Source: Oscillospiraceae bacterium (GTDB lineage: Bacteria; Bacillota; Clostridia; Oscillospirales; Ruminococcaceae). Taken from it: DNA of 64,000 nt. Shown here one piece after another: positions 52,767 through 61,644 of the stretch. Location: assembly GCA_017545185.1 (NCBI GenBank), contig JAFWQJ010000010.1, positions 28,640 to 92,639 of the forward strand. The letters are read 5' to 3'. A model generated the notes under the pieces. That model searched no databases. It was given only the letters and a program-made list of their open reading frames with translations, and had not been told where the DNA came from. A program made the position numbers and the translations under genes. Positions within the stretch are counted from its first letter, which is position 1, and the number at the start of each line of letters is the position of its first letter.

Positions 52767-55700
52767 TTATTCTGTCGTTTCCGCAAGGAAATCAAGGATC
52801 GTATCCGCAACTTCATCCGGCTTCTGCGCATAGAACAGATGATGATAACCGCCGATGCTGACAAGTCTGCAGTTTCCGCACTGCTCCAGAAACGGCGTCA
52901 GCGTATTGGCATAGTAATCCTGAGACAACCAGCTTTCCTGCTCCCACCATGCTTTCGCAGCAGTTTCGGGGTCCTGACTGTATTTCAGTCCGGCTGCTTC
53001 GTAATCCGCCTTTTCAAATTCCATAGATTCGCGGATATCTTCTTCGCAGGAAGGCATTGTGCCGAACCAAAGCTTGGGGGTATCGGTCGGTTTCAGAAGC
53101 TCCCGCAGCTCGCGGGCTGCCTCCGGCGCAGTTGCATCCTGCGACAGCATCGCCGCAGACCATTCACGGTTTTCTGTCAGTTTGCAGAGCGCGACCTGCT
53201 CCTGCGTCAGAACGGATCTGCCGTCTGCCTGATCTTCCTCACGCTCCGGATATGGGAACAGTCTGTCCAGTCCCAGCCATGTCCGCAGCCATGCTCTGCG
53301 TGCATCTGCACGGGCAGCAGATTCCGATGGATATTCGTCAATCGTCCACGAACGCCAGTGTTCATTTTTCGGTACATCCGTGCAGTCCATGAATATGATC
53401 GCTTCGACCTCATCCGGATATTTTGCCTGCCACCAGAGCGCATAAAAGCTCGCGTAGGAATGCGGCATCAGCACATAGGGCGCTGCAAAGCCTGCGTTTT
53501 TCAGTCCCGCACGGAAATTCTCCACGACCTCTTCCAGCGTCTGTTTTTTGCAGGAATCATCGCTGAAGCCGTAGCCCGGACGGTCGGGATAGACCAACGT
53601 ATTTTCCCTGCCGAGCCGTTCATTGAGTTCCTTTGCGTAGATCGGATAGCACTGAATGCCCATGCCTGCAAGTCCGACGATCGTATGCTTACCGTGTTCC
53701 GCGCCGGTGCTGTAAACATTGATTTGATTGTCCATGCCGTCCACGAGATTGAGATAGCCTGCCTTTGCATATTCGTTCCGGTCGCGGCGATAGGCGGAAA
53801 CGCTGTAAATGCGCAGTCCCGCAACCGTCAGTACGAACGCTCCCGCAATCACAAGAATACTGTTCCGGAGCAGATGCGATTTTTTCGTGTCAAGCTTCAT
53901 CTCCGAGCCGCGAATCTGGTCGGAAAGGCTTTCGTTGTTCTGTGCCCGCAGCATAATGAGCGAGGTGACACAGCCTGCCGCAAATGCCGTCAGCGATGTC
54001 AGACCGATCCGCACAAACGGTGTGACATGGTCGATCCGGATCAGATCGCGCAGCATTTTTCTTGTTTTTTCGCTTTCCTCGACAAAGGAAGCGTTGATGA
54101 ACGCCGTCAGACCGCGCTTTGAACCGAATATCACAACGGCGCAGATGATCGCAGAAATGATCGCTGCCGCGCCCGCAAACTGCAGGCATTCGATGATCGC
54201 CATGCGGTCAAGCTGTTTGTCGGTCATGCCGACGCATTGCAGGGATGCCAGCTCACTGCGGCGGTTTGCGATGCCGGTCGAGATAATGTTCAGCAGATTG
54301 ATGAGTGCTGCCAGTGCGAGCAGCAGATTCAGCATCAGCACACCGGCGCGGAGCGTCGCCATAATACTGTGCGTTTTCCACTTTATGCCGTAAATGTCCA
54401 TATAAGGGGTTTCGGGAAAGAGTGCTCTCTGGATACTGAGCTCCGAATGTTCCTCTAACCAGTCCGTTGCCTTTTTATAGTCCGCAGCATTATACTGATA
54501 ACCGTCAGCACTGCTTCCTGCAAAGGAGAAATCCGCTGTCGCACGATCGAAAGCCTCGCCGAACCATTCTGCCACGATCTTTTCATGCGTTTCCGTTGCT
54601 CCGAACAGCAATCCGAACGTCAGATCAGAGTTGCTCTTTTTTATTGACGCAGAACCAATGATCCTGATCGTATGTTCCCTTTCCTCGGATTCCGCATACA
54701 TGAAACGCTCTCTCAAACCCATGTTTTCGGTGTCTGCATCTTCCGGCAGCGTTCTGTAAACACTGGAAAGCGTCAGCGAACCGCTTTGCAGCTGCTCTGC
54801 ATACTGTTCGTAATTATCGCCGTCCTGATTGTATACATATCCGCCGGAACTGACCAGTTCGTCATAGCTGACAGGTGCATCCGCGCCGAACAGCCGCGTG
54901 TAGGCTTCTCTGTTGACATAAAAAACATATATCGCGCCTTTATTCTCTGATGTATGGAAACTCTCAAGATTCTCTACAGCGATATTTTCAAAGAGCCCGC
55001 TGTCTGCCAGCGCCTTTTCCGCTTCGGCACTGCTGATGCCTTTGGTATAATTGCCGATCTCAAATTCAAAATCAATATCGTCTGCTTCTGCGGCGAGACC
55101 GATAAAGCCGTTAATGCTGCGCTCGACTGTATCGGACAGGGAGGAAAACAGCGCAAACATCGTGATCGAAACGGTCAGCGTCAGCACCGTGACCGCAAAG
55201 CGTTTTTTCTGCCGTCTTGCATTGCGGGAAGCGATACTGCCGGAAATGCCGAACAGCAGCCCCGAAAGCGTGCGCTTTCTGACCTTTTCCACTTTGTCCG
55301 TGCGGGTGATGATCGCTTCCATCGGTGCTTTTTTGATAATACGCATTCCGACGCCGTATGCCGAGAGAAAGACCCACACGATGCCGACCGCTGCCGCGAC
55401 AAGCAGCATTTTCGGATCAACCGAAAACGGCAGACTGAGCTTTGCTGCCGTCATGCCGTGAAAGAGATCGGCAAGTCCTGCCGCAAGCAGCACATTGTAC
55501 ATCAGATATGCACTGCCGATGCCGGCGATCAGCCCCAAAGGAATGGCGGTCACGCAGAGCCGCATTCCCTCCCATGTGATGATGCGGACGATCTGCTCCG
55601 GTGTTGCGCCGACCGACTGCAGAACGCCGTAATGCCGTTCGCGCTCCTTTGACGAGACCTCGAACGCCGTGTCGATGATCAGGCGCAGCGCAAATGCGAT

Positions 55701-56195
55701 CAGGATCGCAAAAATAAAGAAGATGCAGAAGATCCGCAGCTTGAACAGATGCGCGCCGTCACCGATGCCGTCCAGCAGCATCAGCGTGTCGTTCCATTCA
55801 TAGGCGCCTTTCATACTGTTGTTCTTGCTGTGCATCCACTTTTCCTCAGCACCGATCTGCCGTGCGGCATTCTGCAGCCAGATCTCGCGGTCGCCGATGT
55901 CGCTGCCGAACAGCACATACGCCGAAACGCCGTCCGGAGTGCGTTCAAGCTTCACGGAACGAACTTCGGGAAGATCCGCCAGCGATTCGCCCTGCTTTTC
56001 CGTCAGTTCATTGAATACCAGATGATACGGCGCACTGCTGTAAAAGTTGTTCTCAAGGCAGTTCATGCAGACGCTGTACAAAACAAAAACCATTGTGATG
56101 ACCGCGACCGCTGCTGCAATGCTGATGACCGTAAAGGCGGACTGCCGTTTCTGCGCCTTGATGTAGCGGGAAGCAAGCAGGCTTTCATATCTCAT
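52767..56195 (-). CDS. FtsX-type ABC permease fused to a membrane alpha/beta hydrolase
   Basis: A 1142-residue fusion. Residues 1-765 are an MacB/FtsX-type permease: a membrane helix near 20-40, a large outer domain, helix clusters around 180-300 and 640-750, and SKERERHYGVLQSVGATPEQI and NRRSELASLQCVGMTDKQL coupling segments. Residues 766-1142 form a complete hydrolase with its own membrane helix (ILVIAGAFVLTVAGLRIY), PDRPGYGFSDD, a nucleophile region VLMPHSYASFYALWWQ and the late His in GGYHHLFY. The usual GxSxG glycine positions are His and Ser. An ATG (53898-53900) stands exactly at the junction, as if two genes merged. The start at 56195 overlaps the ATPase gene by 11 bases. Confidence 0.9.
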   Translation of the reverse strand: MRYESLLASRYIKAQKRQSAFTVISIAAAVAVITMVFVLYSVCMNCLENNFYSSAPYHLVFNELTEKQGESLADLPEVRSVKLERTPDGVSAYVLFGSDIGDREIWLQNAARQIGAEEKWMHSKNNSMKGAYEWNDTLMLLDGIGDGAHLFKLRIFCIFFIFAILIAFALRLIIDTAFEVSSKERERHYGVLQSVGATPEQIVRIITWEGMRLCVTAIPLGLIAGIGSAYLMYNVLLAAGLADLFHGMTAAKLSLPFSVDPKMLLVAAAVGIVWVFLSAYGVGMRIIKKAPMEAIITRTDKVEKVRKRTLSGLLFGISGSIASRNARRQKKRFAVTVLTLTVSITMFALFSSLSDTVERSINGFIGLAAEADDIDFEFEIGNYTKGISSAEAEKALADSGLFENIAVENLESFHTSENKGAIYVFYVNREAYTRLFGADAPVSYDELVSSGGYVYNQDGDNYEQYAEQLQSGSLTLSSVYRTLPEDADTENMGLRERFMYAESEEREHTIRIIGSASIKKSNSDLTFGLLFGATETHEKIVAEWFGEAFDRATADFSFAGSSADGYQYNAADYKKATDWLEEHSELSIQRALFPETPYMDIYGIKWKTHSIMATLRAGVLMLNLLLALAALINLLNIISTGIANRRSELASLQCVGMTDKQLDRMAIIECLQFAGAAAIISAIICAVVIFGSKRGLTAFINASFVEESEKTRKMLRDLIRIDHVTPFVRIGLTSLTAFAAGCVTSLIMLRAQNNESLSDQIRGSEMKLDTKKSHLLRNSILVIAGAFVLTVAGLRIYSVSAYRRDRNEYAKAGYLNLVDGMDNQINVYSTGAEHGKHTIVGLAGMGIQCYPIYAKELNERLGRENTLVYPDRPGYGFSDDSCKKQTLEEVVENFRAGLKNAGFAAPYVLMPHSYASFYALWWQAKYPDEVEAIIFMDCTDVPKNEHWRSWTIDEYPSESAARADARRAWLRTWLGLDRLFPYPEREEDQADGRSVLTQEQVALCKLTENREWSAAMLSQDATAPEAARELRELLKPTDTPKLWFGTMPSCEEDIRESMEFEKADYEAAGLKYSQDPETAAKAWWEQESWLSQDYYANTLTPFLEQCGNCRLVSIGGYHHLFYAQKPDEVADTILDFLAETTE

Positions 56196-56895
56196 TGCTG
56201 TCAGCCTCCCCCTGCGCGGAATCACCGTCATCCGAAATGATCTTGCCGTCACTCAGGACGATGATGCGGTCGCATTGCTCGGCGATTTTTTCATCATGCG
56301 TGATGATGAGCGTCGTCTGTTTGAGCTCACGGTTTGACCGGCGGAGCAGCTCCATGATCTCGGCGCTGTTTTTGCTGTCGAGGTTTCCGGTCGGCTCGTC
56401 TGCGAGAATGACCTGCGGCGACGTAAACAATGCTCTGCCGATCGAGACTCTCTGCTGCTGACCGCCGGACATCTGCGAAGGAAGATGATCTCTGCGTTCT
56501 TTCAGACCGAGCATATCGAGAATCTTTTCGAGATGCTCCTGATCAGCTTTTCTGCCGTCCATCAGAACCGGCAGCATGATGTTTTCTTCGGCCGTCAGAA
56601 CAGGGATCAGATTATAGAACTGATAGATCAGCCCGACCTGCCGTCTGCGGAAGATCGCAAGCTCTCTGTTGTTCTGCTGAAATACATCCTGCCCGTCCAG
56701 AAAGATCCTGCCGGAGGTCGGGCGGTCCACGGCGCCGATCATGTGCAGCAGCGTGGATTTGCCGGAACCGCTCGCGCCGATGATCGCGACCATCTGCCCT
56801 TTCGGGACGCTGAACGATACCCCGTCCACAGCCCGGACTTCGTTCTCGCCCTTGCCGTAAACCTTGCAGAGGTTTTCCACTTTCAATAATTCCAT
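56185..56895 (-). CDS. ABC transporter ATP-binding protein (MacB/LolD/BceA type)
   Basis: A 236-residue ATPase: Walker A GASGSGKST, Q-loop YQFYNLIPVL, signature MSGGQQQRVSIGRAL, Walker B VILADEPTGNLD and switch His in IITHD. It drives the fused permease encoded next. GGGGAGG precedes the ATG. With the kinase and regulator it forms a Bce-like peptide-antibiotic sensing or export module; the substrate is unknown. Confidence 0.94.
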   Translation of the reverse strand: MELLKVENLCKVYGKGENEVRAVDGVSFSVPKGQMVAIIGASGSGKSTLLHMIGAVDRPTSGRIFLDGQDVFQQNNRELAIFRRRQVGLIYQFYNLIPVLTAEENIMLPVLMDGRKADQEHLEKILDMLGLKERRDHLPSQMSGGQQQRVSIGRALFTSPQVILADEPTGNLDSKNSAEIMELLRRSNRELKQTTLIITHDEKIAEQCDRIIVLSDGKIISDDGDSAQGEADSNEI

Positions 56896-56922
56896 AACGA
56901 TACCTCCCCTTCTTTTGATCCT

Positions 56923-56965
56923 ATTATAGCACAGTTATCTTACGGTTTCTTTATCTGAATCTTAC
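56923..56965 (-). promoter_or_regulatory. ABC operon promoter with direct-repeat operator
   Basis: TATAAT (56923-56928) with no recognisable -35. Two direct repeats GTAAGAT on the minus strand (56937-56943 and 56959-56965), 22 bases apart, cover the -35 zone. This is the usual layout for an OmpR-family activator site. Confidence 0.6.
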
Positions 56966-56990
56966 AGTTTTGTCATCTTTAAAATAACCC

Positions 56991-57050
56991 AAAACAGGCA
57001 GAGCCGATTCCGACTCTGCCTGCTCAGTTTATAGCCTGCTGTATAGGTCT
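56991..57050. repeat. Right inverted repeat of the ABC/two-component module
   Basis: Read on the minus strand: AGACCTATACAGCAGGCTAT, AAAC, then hairpin CAGGCAGAG / CTCTGCCTG and TTTT. It mirrors the sequence at 50960-51022, including the hairpin stem, but with a different loop. Confidence 0.6.
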
Positions 57051-57332
57051 TTCATATTTGTTCCTGGAAAACTGCTATATGCGTACCGATCTGAAGCCAT
57101 GCGCGCTGAAATATGATACTTCGAGAATGCTTTTTCGTGGGAACCGGCGCGGGAACCTGACCTCCAAAAGGATACAGATATCTGCAAAATCCGTCTGAAC
57201 CGTGCATTTGTTTGCAGTCCGGAGTATGGTAAAACGCTCCTATCTGCGAATTATTCGCGTATTCTCGCCAATTCTGCATTTTCATCCCGAGAGGAGCAGC
57301 GCCCCATTACTGATCCGCCGGAGACACTTCTG
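57051..57332. repeat. Non-coding stretch with GC-rich repeat, copy 2
   Basis: No supported gene; a 77-residue minus-strand frame (57052-57285) has no ribosome site or recognisable product. 57296-57328 repeats the segment at 10251-10283: GCAGCGCCCCATT, a few variable bases, ATCCG then CGGAGACAC. Confidence 0.5.
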
Positions 57333-57677
57333 TTACCCTTCCTCCGCGATCCACTGCTTCCAGACCGCAGCGGCTTCGCCGACGGTCGCCTTCTGACCGT
57401 TCCGGACGATCGGCGTCCGCAGCAGCGTCGGGTCGTCCAGCAGCTTTTCAAACTGCGCGTCCGGCAGCAGATACTGCACAAGTGCCGCATCCGGATGCTT
57501 CGGGTCGATCAGGTTTTCCAGCCCGCCGACGCCGCGGATCACGCTTTCCAGCTCCCGCTTGCTCATCCCCTTGGACGGCAGATCAACCGACTGGAATCTG
57601 ACATGCCGCTCCTTAAAGAACCGCTCTGCCTTTTTGGTATCAAAGCACTTGCTTTTTCCGAAAATCTGAATATTCAT
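57333..57677 (-). CDS. ArsC/Spx-like thioredoxin-fold protein
   Basis: A 114-residue ArsC-family protein (MNIQIFGKSKCFDTKKAERFF, LLRTPIVRNGQKATVG). It has a single Cys in the KCFDT motif, as in YffB/Spx-like members rather than CxxC forms. It may act as a glutaredoxin-like reductase or RNA polymerase-binding regulator. The ATG overlaps the PBP stop in ATGA. Confidence 0.82.
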   Translation of the reverse strand: MNIQIFGKSKCFDTKKAERFFKERHVRFQSVDLPSKGMSKRELESVIRGVGGLENLIDPKHPDAALVQYLLPDAQFEKLLDDPTLLRTPIVRNGQKATVGEAAAVWKQWIAEEG

Positions 57678-59722
57678 GACTGCACCTGCATCATTGTTCT
57701 GCCGCGCAGCGCACGGCCAATCTTGGATTCCGGATAGCATTCCGCATAATCCTCCAGAATCCCCTTCACAAGAAATTTCGCGTTTTTGCCGCCCTCGATC
57801 ATCGCACAGAACGCGATCTCCGGATCCTGCGCCGGCGCATAGCCGATGACAAAGGTATCCGTACCGCGCGGAGACTGCGGCGTACCGGTCTTAAGTGCGA
57901 CGTCAAAGCCGAGGTTGTTCAGGTCATACTGCGCAAGCATCGGTGTACGCGCCGCGCCGATCATGCCCTGCTCAATATAATAGTAGACCTCCTGCGCATT
58001 GTTCTGCGCAACGGTCGCAGCGACCTCCGGCTCTTTGACGGAAAGCTGCTCGGTCATGGTATTGTTCCAGTACGAATTGATGAGATGCGGACGGTACCGC
58101 ACGCCGTCATTCGCAATGGTCGAGGCAACGACTGCCATCTGCAGCGGCGTGACCTGGATCTCCGACTGACCGATCGCAGCCTGCAGCAGGCATCCGACAT
58201 ACCACGGAATGCCGAGCTTTTCGTAGGTCTCCGGGCAGGCGAGATAGCCGCCGCTGTCGCCGGATTCCAGTCCGAGCGGCGAGCCGAGACCGTACATGCG
58301 CTCATAATCGAGCAGCAGGTCAAGGCCGAGCCGCGTGCTCAGTTCATAGAAGAACACGTTGCAGGAAACGGTCAGCGCACGGGTCACGGCGATGTTCTCA
58401 TGATGACCCGTACAGTGATACCATGTGTCGATATACTTATAGCTGGTATCGCAGTAAAACTGCGTATTTCCGGTGATCTTGCCGGAATCGAGACCGGCGG
58501 TCGCCGTAATGGTCTTAAAGGTCGAGCCAGGACGGTAAAGGCCGTCCGTTGCGCGGTTGATGAGCGGGAAATTCTCCTGCTCCGCGACCTTGCTGTAATT
58601 GTCGAGCAGCTCGCCGAGATCGTAGGTCGGGAGCGTAGCCATGCCGAGCACGCCGTTGTCCTTCGTATCGAGCACGACAGCCGCGCCGCAGTAAGCGTTC
58701 CGGCATTCATAATCCGTCCGCCGGAGCATTTCGCAGTGATCGGCCAGCCGCTTCTGCAGGTCGGTCTGGAACTTGCTGTTGACGGTCAGCTGGATCGTCT
58801 CGCCGCCGACCGGCTCCTGCGAGATGACCACGGACGAGACCTCGCCGTTCGTGACGGTGATCTCCTTTTTTCCGTTCTGTCCGCGGAGATCGGCTTCGCA
58901 GGACATTTCCAGACCCGTCTTGCCGACCGCATCGGAAAGCGCGTAGTCGGAATGCCCGTTCTCCTTCAGAGCGTTGAACTCCTCCTGCGAATAGATCGGG
59001 CCGACATAGCCGATCTCATGCGGGATGACCGTGCCGTTTTCGACGGTGCGGATCGCCTCCTCGACGATGTTGACGCCGCTCAGCGTGACGCGCAGCTCCT
59101 TGATCCGCGTGACCGTTTTCAGGTCAATGTCATTCGCGAAGTAGAACACATTGGACATCGAGAAGCTCCGGAGCAGCATCTCATAGCGGATGCCGGCGAT
59201 GATCCTTCTGTCGCGTTCGCTGTACTCCGTGCCGATCTCATAATCGTCATAGAGCTTTTCGATGCAGTTTTCCGCGGTCGCGTATTTGTTGAGCCGCAGA
59301 TTCTTCTTCATCTCGGCGGCATCGCTGTCGCGGTCGTTTTCAAAGGAATACGGCACGACCTTCGTGACCGGCATGGTATCGTTCCAGTCATAGCCCGCCT
59401 TGCGCAGCAGCTCGACCGTCCGGTAGATGACCGCATTGCCCGCCTTGTTGTCGGACGGGAAATATGCCTTTTCGATTACGAGATTGTAGCCGATCTTGTT
59501 GGATACGATCGGGGAGCCTGTGCAGTCCACGATCTCGCCGCGGGTCGCGGGGATGACCTGTGTATACACATTTTCGACGATATGCTGCTGATTCTCCTCC
59601 TCTGCCGCGACGATCTGCAGCTTGACCAGCCGGTAGATGCCGAGTGCCGCGGATGCAAGCACCAGCAGCACCAGAAAGCCGCCGCGCAGAAAATCGGAGA
59701 TCTGACGCAGGATCTCTTTCAT
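57674..59722 (-). CDS. Class B penicillin-binding protein (PBP2 type)
   Basis: A 682-residue transpeptidase: membrane helix at 14-34, PBP dimer domain (RGEIVDCTGSPIVSNKIGYN), and transpeptidase domain with the active Ser in PGSTFKTIT, SCN in TVSCNVFFYE and KTGTPQSPRG. There is no PASTA domain. It cross-links peptidoglycan during elongation or septation. It lies between hisS and the ArsC-like gene in a run that includes minD. Confidence 0.93.
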   Translation of the reverse strand: MKEILRQISDFLRGGFLVLLVLASAALGIYRLVKLQIVAAEEENQQHIVENVYTQVIPATRGEIVDCTGSPIVSNKIGYNLVIEKAYFPSDNKAGNAVIYRTVELLRKAGYDWNDTMPVTKVVPYSFENDRDSDAAEMKKNLRLNKYATAENCIEKLYDDYEIGTEYSERDRRIIAGIRYEMLLRSFSMSNVFYFANDIDLKTVTRIKELRVTLSGVNIVEEAIRTVENGTVIPHEIGYVGPIYSQEEFNALKENGHSDYALSDAVGKTGLEMSCEADLRGQNGKKEITVTNGEVSSVVISQEPVGGETIQLTVNSKFQTDLQKRLADHCEMLRRTDYECRNAYCGAAVVLDTKDNGVLGMATLPTYDLGELLDNYSKVAEQENFPLINRATDGLYRPGSTFKTITATAGLDSGKITGNTQFYCDTSYKYIDTWYHCTGHHENIAVTRALTVSCNVFFYELSTRLGLDLLLDYERMYGLGSPLGLESGDSGGYLACPETYEKLGIPWYVGCLLQAAIGQSEIQVTPLQMAVVASTIANDGVRYRPHLINSYWNNTMTEQLSVKEPEVAATVAQNNAQEVYYYIEQGMIGAARTPMLAQYDLNNLGFDVALKTGTPQSPRGTDTFVIGYAPAQDPEIAFCAMIEGGKNAKFLVKGILEDYAECYPESKIGRALRGRTMMQVQS

Positions 59723-59761
59723 TTTGTTCTCTCCTGTATAATGCGCTTACGGGCGGAGCTG

Positions 59762-61063
59762 TCAGTTTGTTTCTGTATCGAACATCTCCGCGATCGAAAT
59801 GCCGGAATAATCCTCTGCAAAGTGCGCCGCGGAATCCAGACGGATCGGGTGCTGCTTGCCGGTGATCATATTCTTGAGCTGACCCGCGCCCTGCTCAAGC
59901 TCATTGGAGCCGAGCACGACGAGATACTTTGTGCCGAGCTTGTTTGCATACTTCATCTGTGCCTTGAACGAGCGCTCCATGAGGTCGAACTCCGCACGGA
60001 CGCCCATATCGCGCAGCACATTGGCATACTGCAGCGCGGTCGGTCTGGCGGCATCGTCCATCGGTGCGAAATACACATCGCAGGACTTTGCGTCCAGAAA
60101 GCCGCATTCCTGCTGCTCCATGGTCAGGATCAGACGCTCAAGCCCCATGCCGAAGCCCAGTGCCGGGATGCTCTGTCCGCCGAGCTGCTCGATCAGCCCG
60201 TCATAGCGGCCGCCCGCACAGACAGTCCCCTGTGCGCCGATGCTCGTCGTGATGAACTCGAACACGGTCTTGGTGTAGTAATCAAGGCCGCGGACGATCT
60301 TCGGATTGATGACAAATTCCACGCCCATTGCGGTGAGGTGCTGCTTGACCGCCTCAAAATGCGCGCTGCACTCCTCGCAGAGATAATCGAGGATGACCGG
60401 AGCATCCTTCGCGATCTCCTGATCCTCCGGCGACTTGCAGTCGAGCAGGCGCATCGGGTTGCGCACCAGACGCTCCTGACAGGTCTCGCAGAGCTGCTCC
60501 TTATGCGGCTCGAAATAAGCCCGCAGCGCCTCCTGATATTTTGCACGGCACTTCGGGCAGCCGATGCTGTTGAGGTTCAGGACGATATCTTTCAGACCGA
60601 CGCGTTCGAGCACGGTCCTGCCGAGCAGGATGACCTCCGCATCCGCATAGGGCGAAGCGGCACCGGCCATTTCCACGCCGAACTGGTGGAACTCGCGCAG
60701 TCTGCCCGCCTGCGGACGCTCATGCCGGAAGCAGGAGAACTGATAAAAGACCTTCTGCGGAAGCGCCTCTGCAAGCATTCCGTTCTGCAGCATCGCGCGG
60801 ATCGTGCCGGCGGTACCCTCCGGGCGCAGCGTGAACTTTGTCTCCCTTGCAATGACGGAGTACATCTCCTTCTGCACGACGTCGGTCGTTTCGCCGACGG
60901 AACGCTGGAACAGCTCGGTCTGCTCGAAGGTCGGGATGCGGATCTCGGAGAAGCCGAAGCTTTCCGCGACTTCTCTGGTGACCTTCTCAACGGTATACCA
61001 CTTGCTGATACGGTCCGGTGTGATGTCCTCAGTGCCCTGCGGACGTTTCAGATAATTTGCCAT
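59762..61063 (-). CDS. hisS: Histidyl-tRNA synthetase
   Basis: A 433-residue class II synthetase: motif 1 in the N-terminus (RPQGTEDITPD), motif 2 FTLRPEGTAGTIRAML with FYQFSCFRHERPQAGRLREFHQ, histidine motifs GLDYYTKTVFEF and FGMGLERLIL, and a C-terminal anticodon-binding domain. A Cys pair set (CPKCR and CETC) lies in the insertion. The start at 61061-61063 (MANYLKRP) follows AAGGG; upstream codons fall in the ribosome site. Confidence 0.96.
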   Translation of the reverse strand: MANYLKRPQGTEDITPDRISKWYTVEKVTREVAESFGFSEIRIPTFEQTELFQRSVGETTDVVQKEMYSVIARETKFTLRPEGTAGTIRAMLQNGMLAEALPQKVFYQFSCFRHERPQAGRLREFHQFGVEMAGAASPYADAEVILLGRTVLERVGLKDIVLNLNSIGCPKCRAKYQEALRAYFEPHKEQLCETCQERLVRNPMRLLDCKSPEDQEIAKDAPVILDYLCEECSAHFEAVKQHLTAMGVEFVINPKIVRGLDYYTKTVFEFITTSIGAQGTVCAGGRYDGLIEQLGGQSIPALGFGMGLERLILTMEQQECGFLDAKSCDVYFAPMDDAARPTALQYANVLRDMGVRAEFDLMERSFKAQMKYANKLGTKYLVVLGSNELEQGAGQLKNMITGKQHPIRLDSAAHFAEDYSGISIAEMFDTETN

Positions 61064-61131
61064 AAACATACCCTTTCGTAACAAACGGCTCCCTGTGAGC
61101 CGGTGATTTCTGCATCCTTATGAAAACGCAG

Positions 61132-61163
61132 AATTGCCCCTTTCTCATAAAGAGAGGGGCAAT
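61132..61163 (-). terminator. Hairpin after methylglyoxal synthase
   Basis: Stem ATTGCCCC / GGGGCAAT (61133-61140, 61156-61163). The T run is poor, so termination before hisS would be partial. Confidence 0.5.
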
Positions 61164-61179
61164 CAGTCCGTTTTGCGTT

Positions 61180-61584
61180 TTACATGACAGGGTTTCCGAT
61201 CTCGCGCCAGTCGAGATCGCCGCGCTCCAGTGCGAGAATCAGTGCCTCTGCCGTCGCGATGTTGGTCGCGACCGGGACATTGTGCACATCACACAGGCGG
61301 AGCAGGTTCATGTCGTTCGGCTCACTTGCCTTCGGATTGATCGGATCGCGGAAGAACAGGAGTACGTCGATCTCGTCACACGAGATACGCGCGGAAATCT
61401 CCTGCCCGCCGCCCTGTGCTCCGCTCAGGAACCGCTTGATCGGCAGTCCGGTCGCTTCTGCGACCTGCTTGCCGGTCGTGCCGGTCGCGCAGAGTACATG
61501 ACGGCTCAGCACAGCGTAGTATGCCGTGCAGAACTGGATCATCAGCTCCTTCTTGGCATCGTGAGCAATCAGCGCAATGGTCAT
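61180..61584 (-). CDS. mgsA: Methylglyoxal synthase
   Basis: A 134-residue enzyme converting dihydroxyacetone phosphate to methylglyoxal and phosphate, a bypass of lower glycolysis. [40 protein letters not shown] and the catalytic Asp in LLFFRDP are diagnostic. It follows minD, a common Clostridia neighbourhood. Confidence 0.95.
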   Translation of the reverse strand: MTIALIAHDAKKELMIQFCTAYYAVLSRHVLCATGTTGKQVAEATGLPIKRFLSGAQGGGQEISARISCDEIDVLLFFRDPINPKASEPNDMNLLRLCDVHNVPVATNIATAEALILALERGDLDWREIGNPVM

Positions 61585-61644
61585 ATATTGTTCATCCTTT
61601 CTAAAAGAAAATAGCCGTGATTCATGCAGCGTCCGCCGCCGGGA

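Noticed and set aside
57052-57285. 77-codon minus-strand frame
   Set aside because: No ribosome site, no family, and it lies in the repeat-containing flank of the ABC module.
58085-61081. 998-codon open frame on plus
   Set aside because: Antisense across the PBP and hisS genes; composition is Arg/His/Leu rich, a mirror of sense codons.
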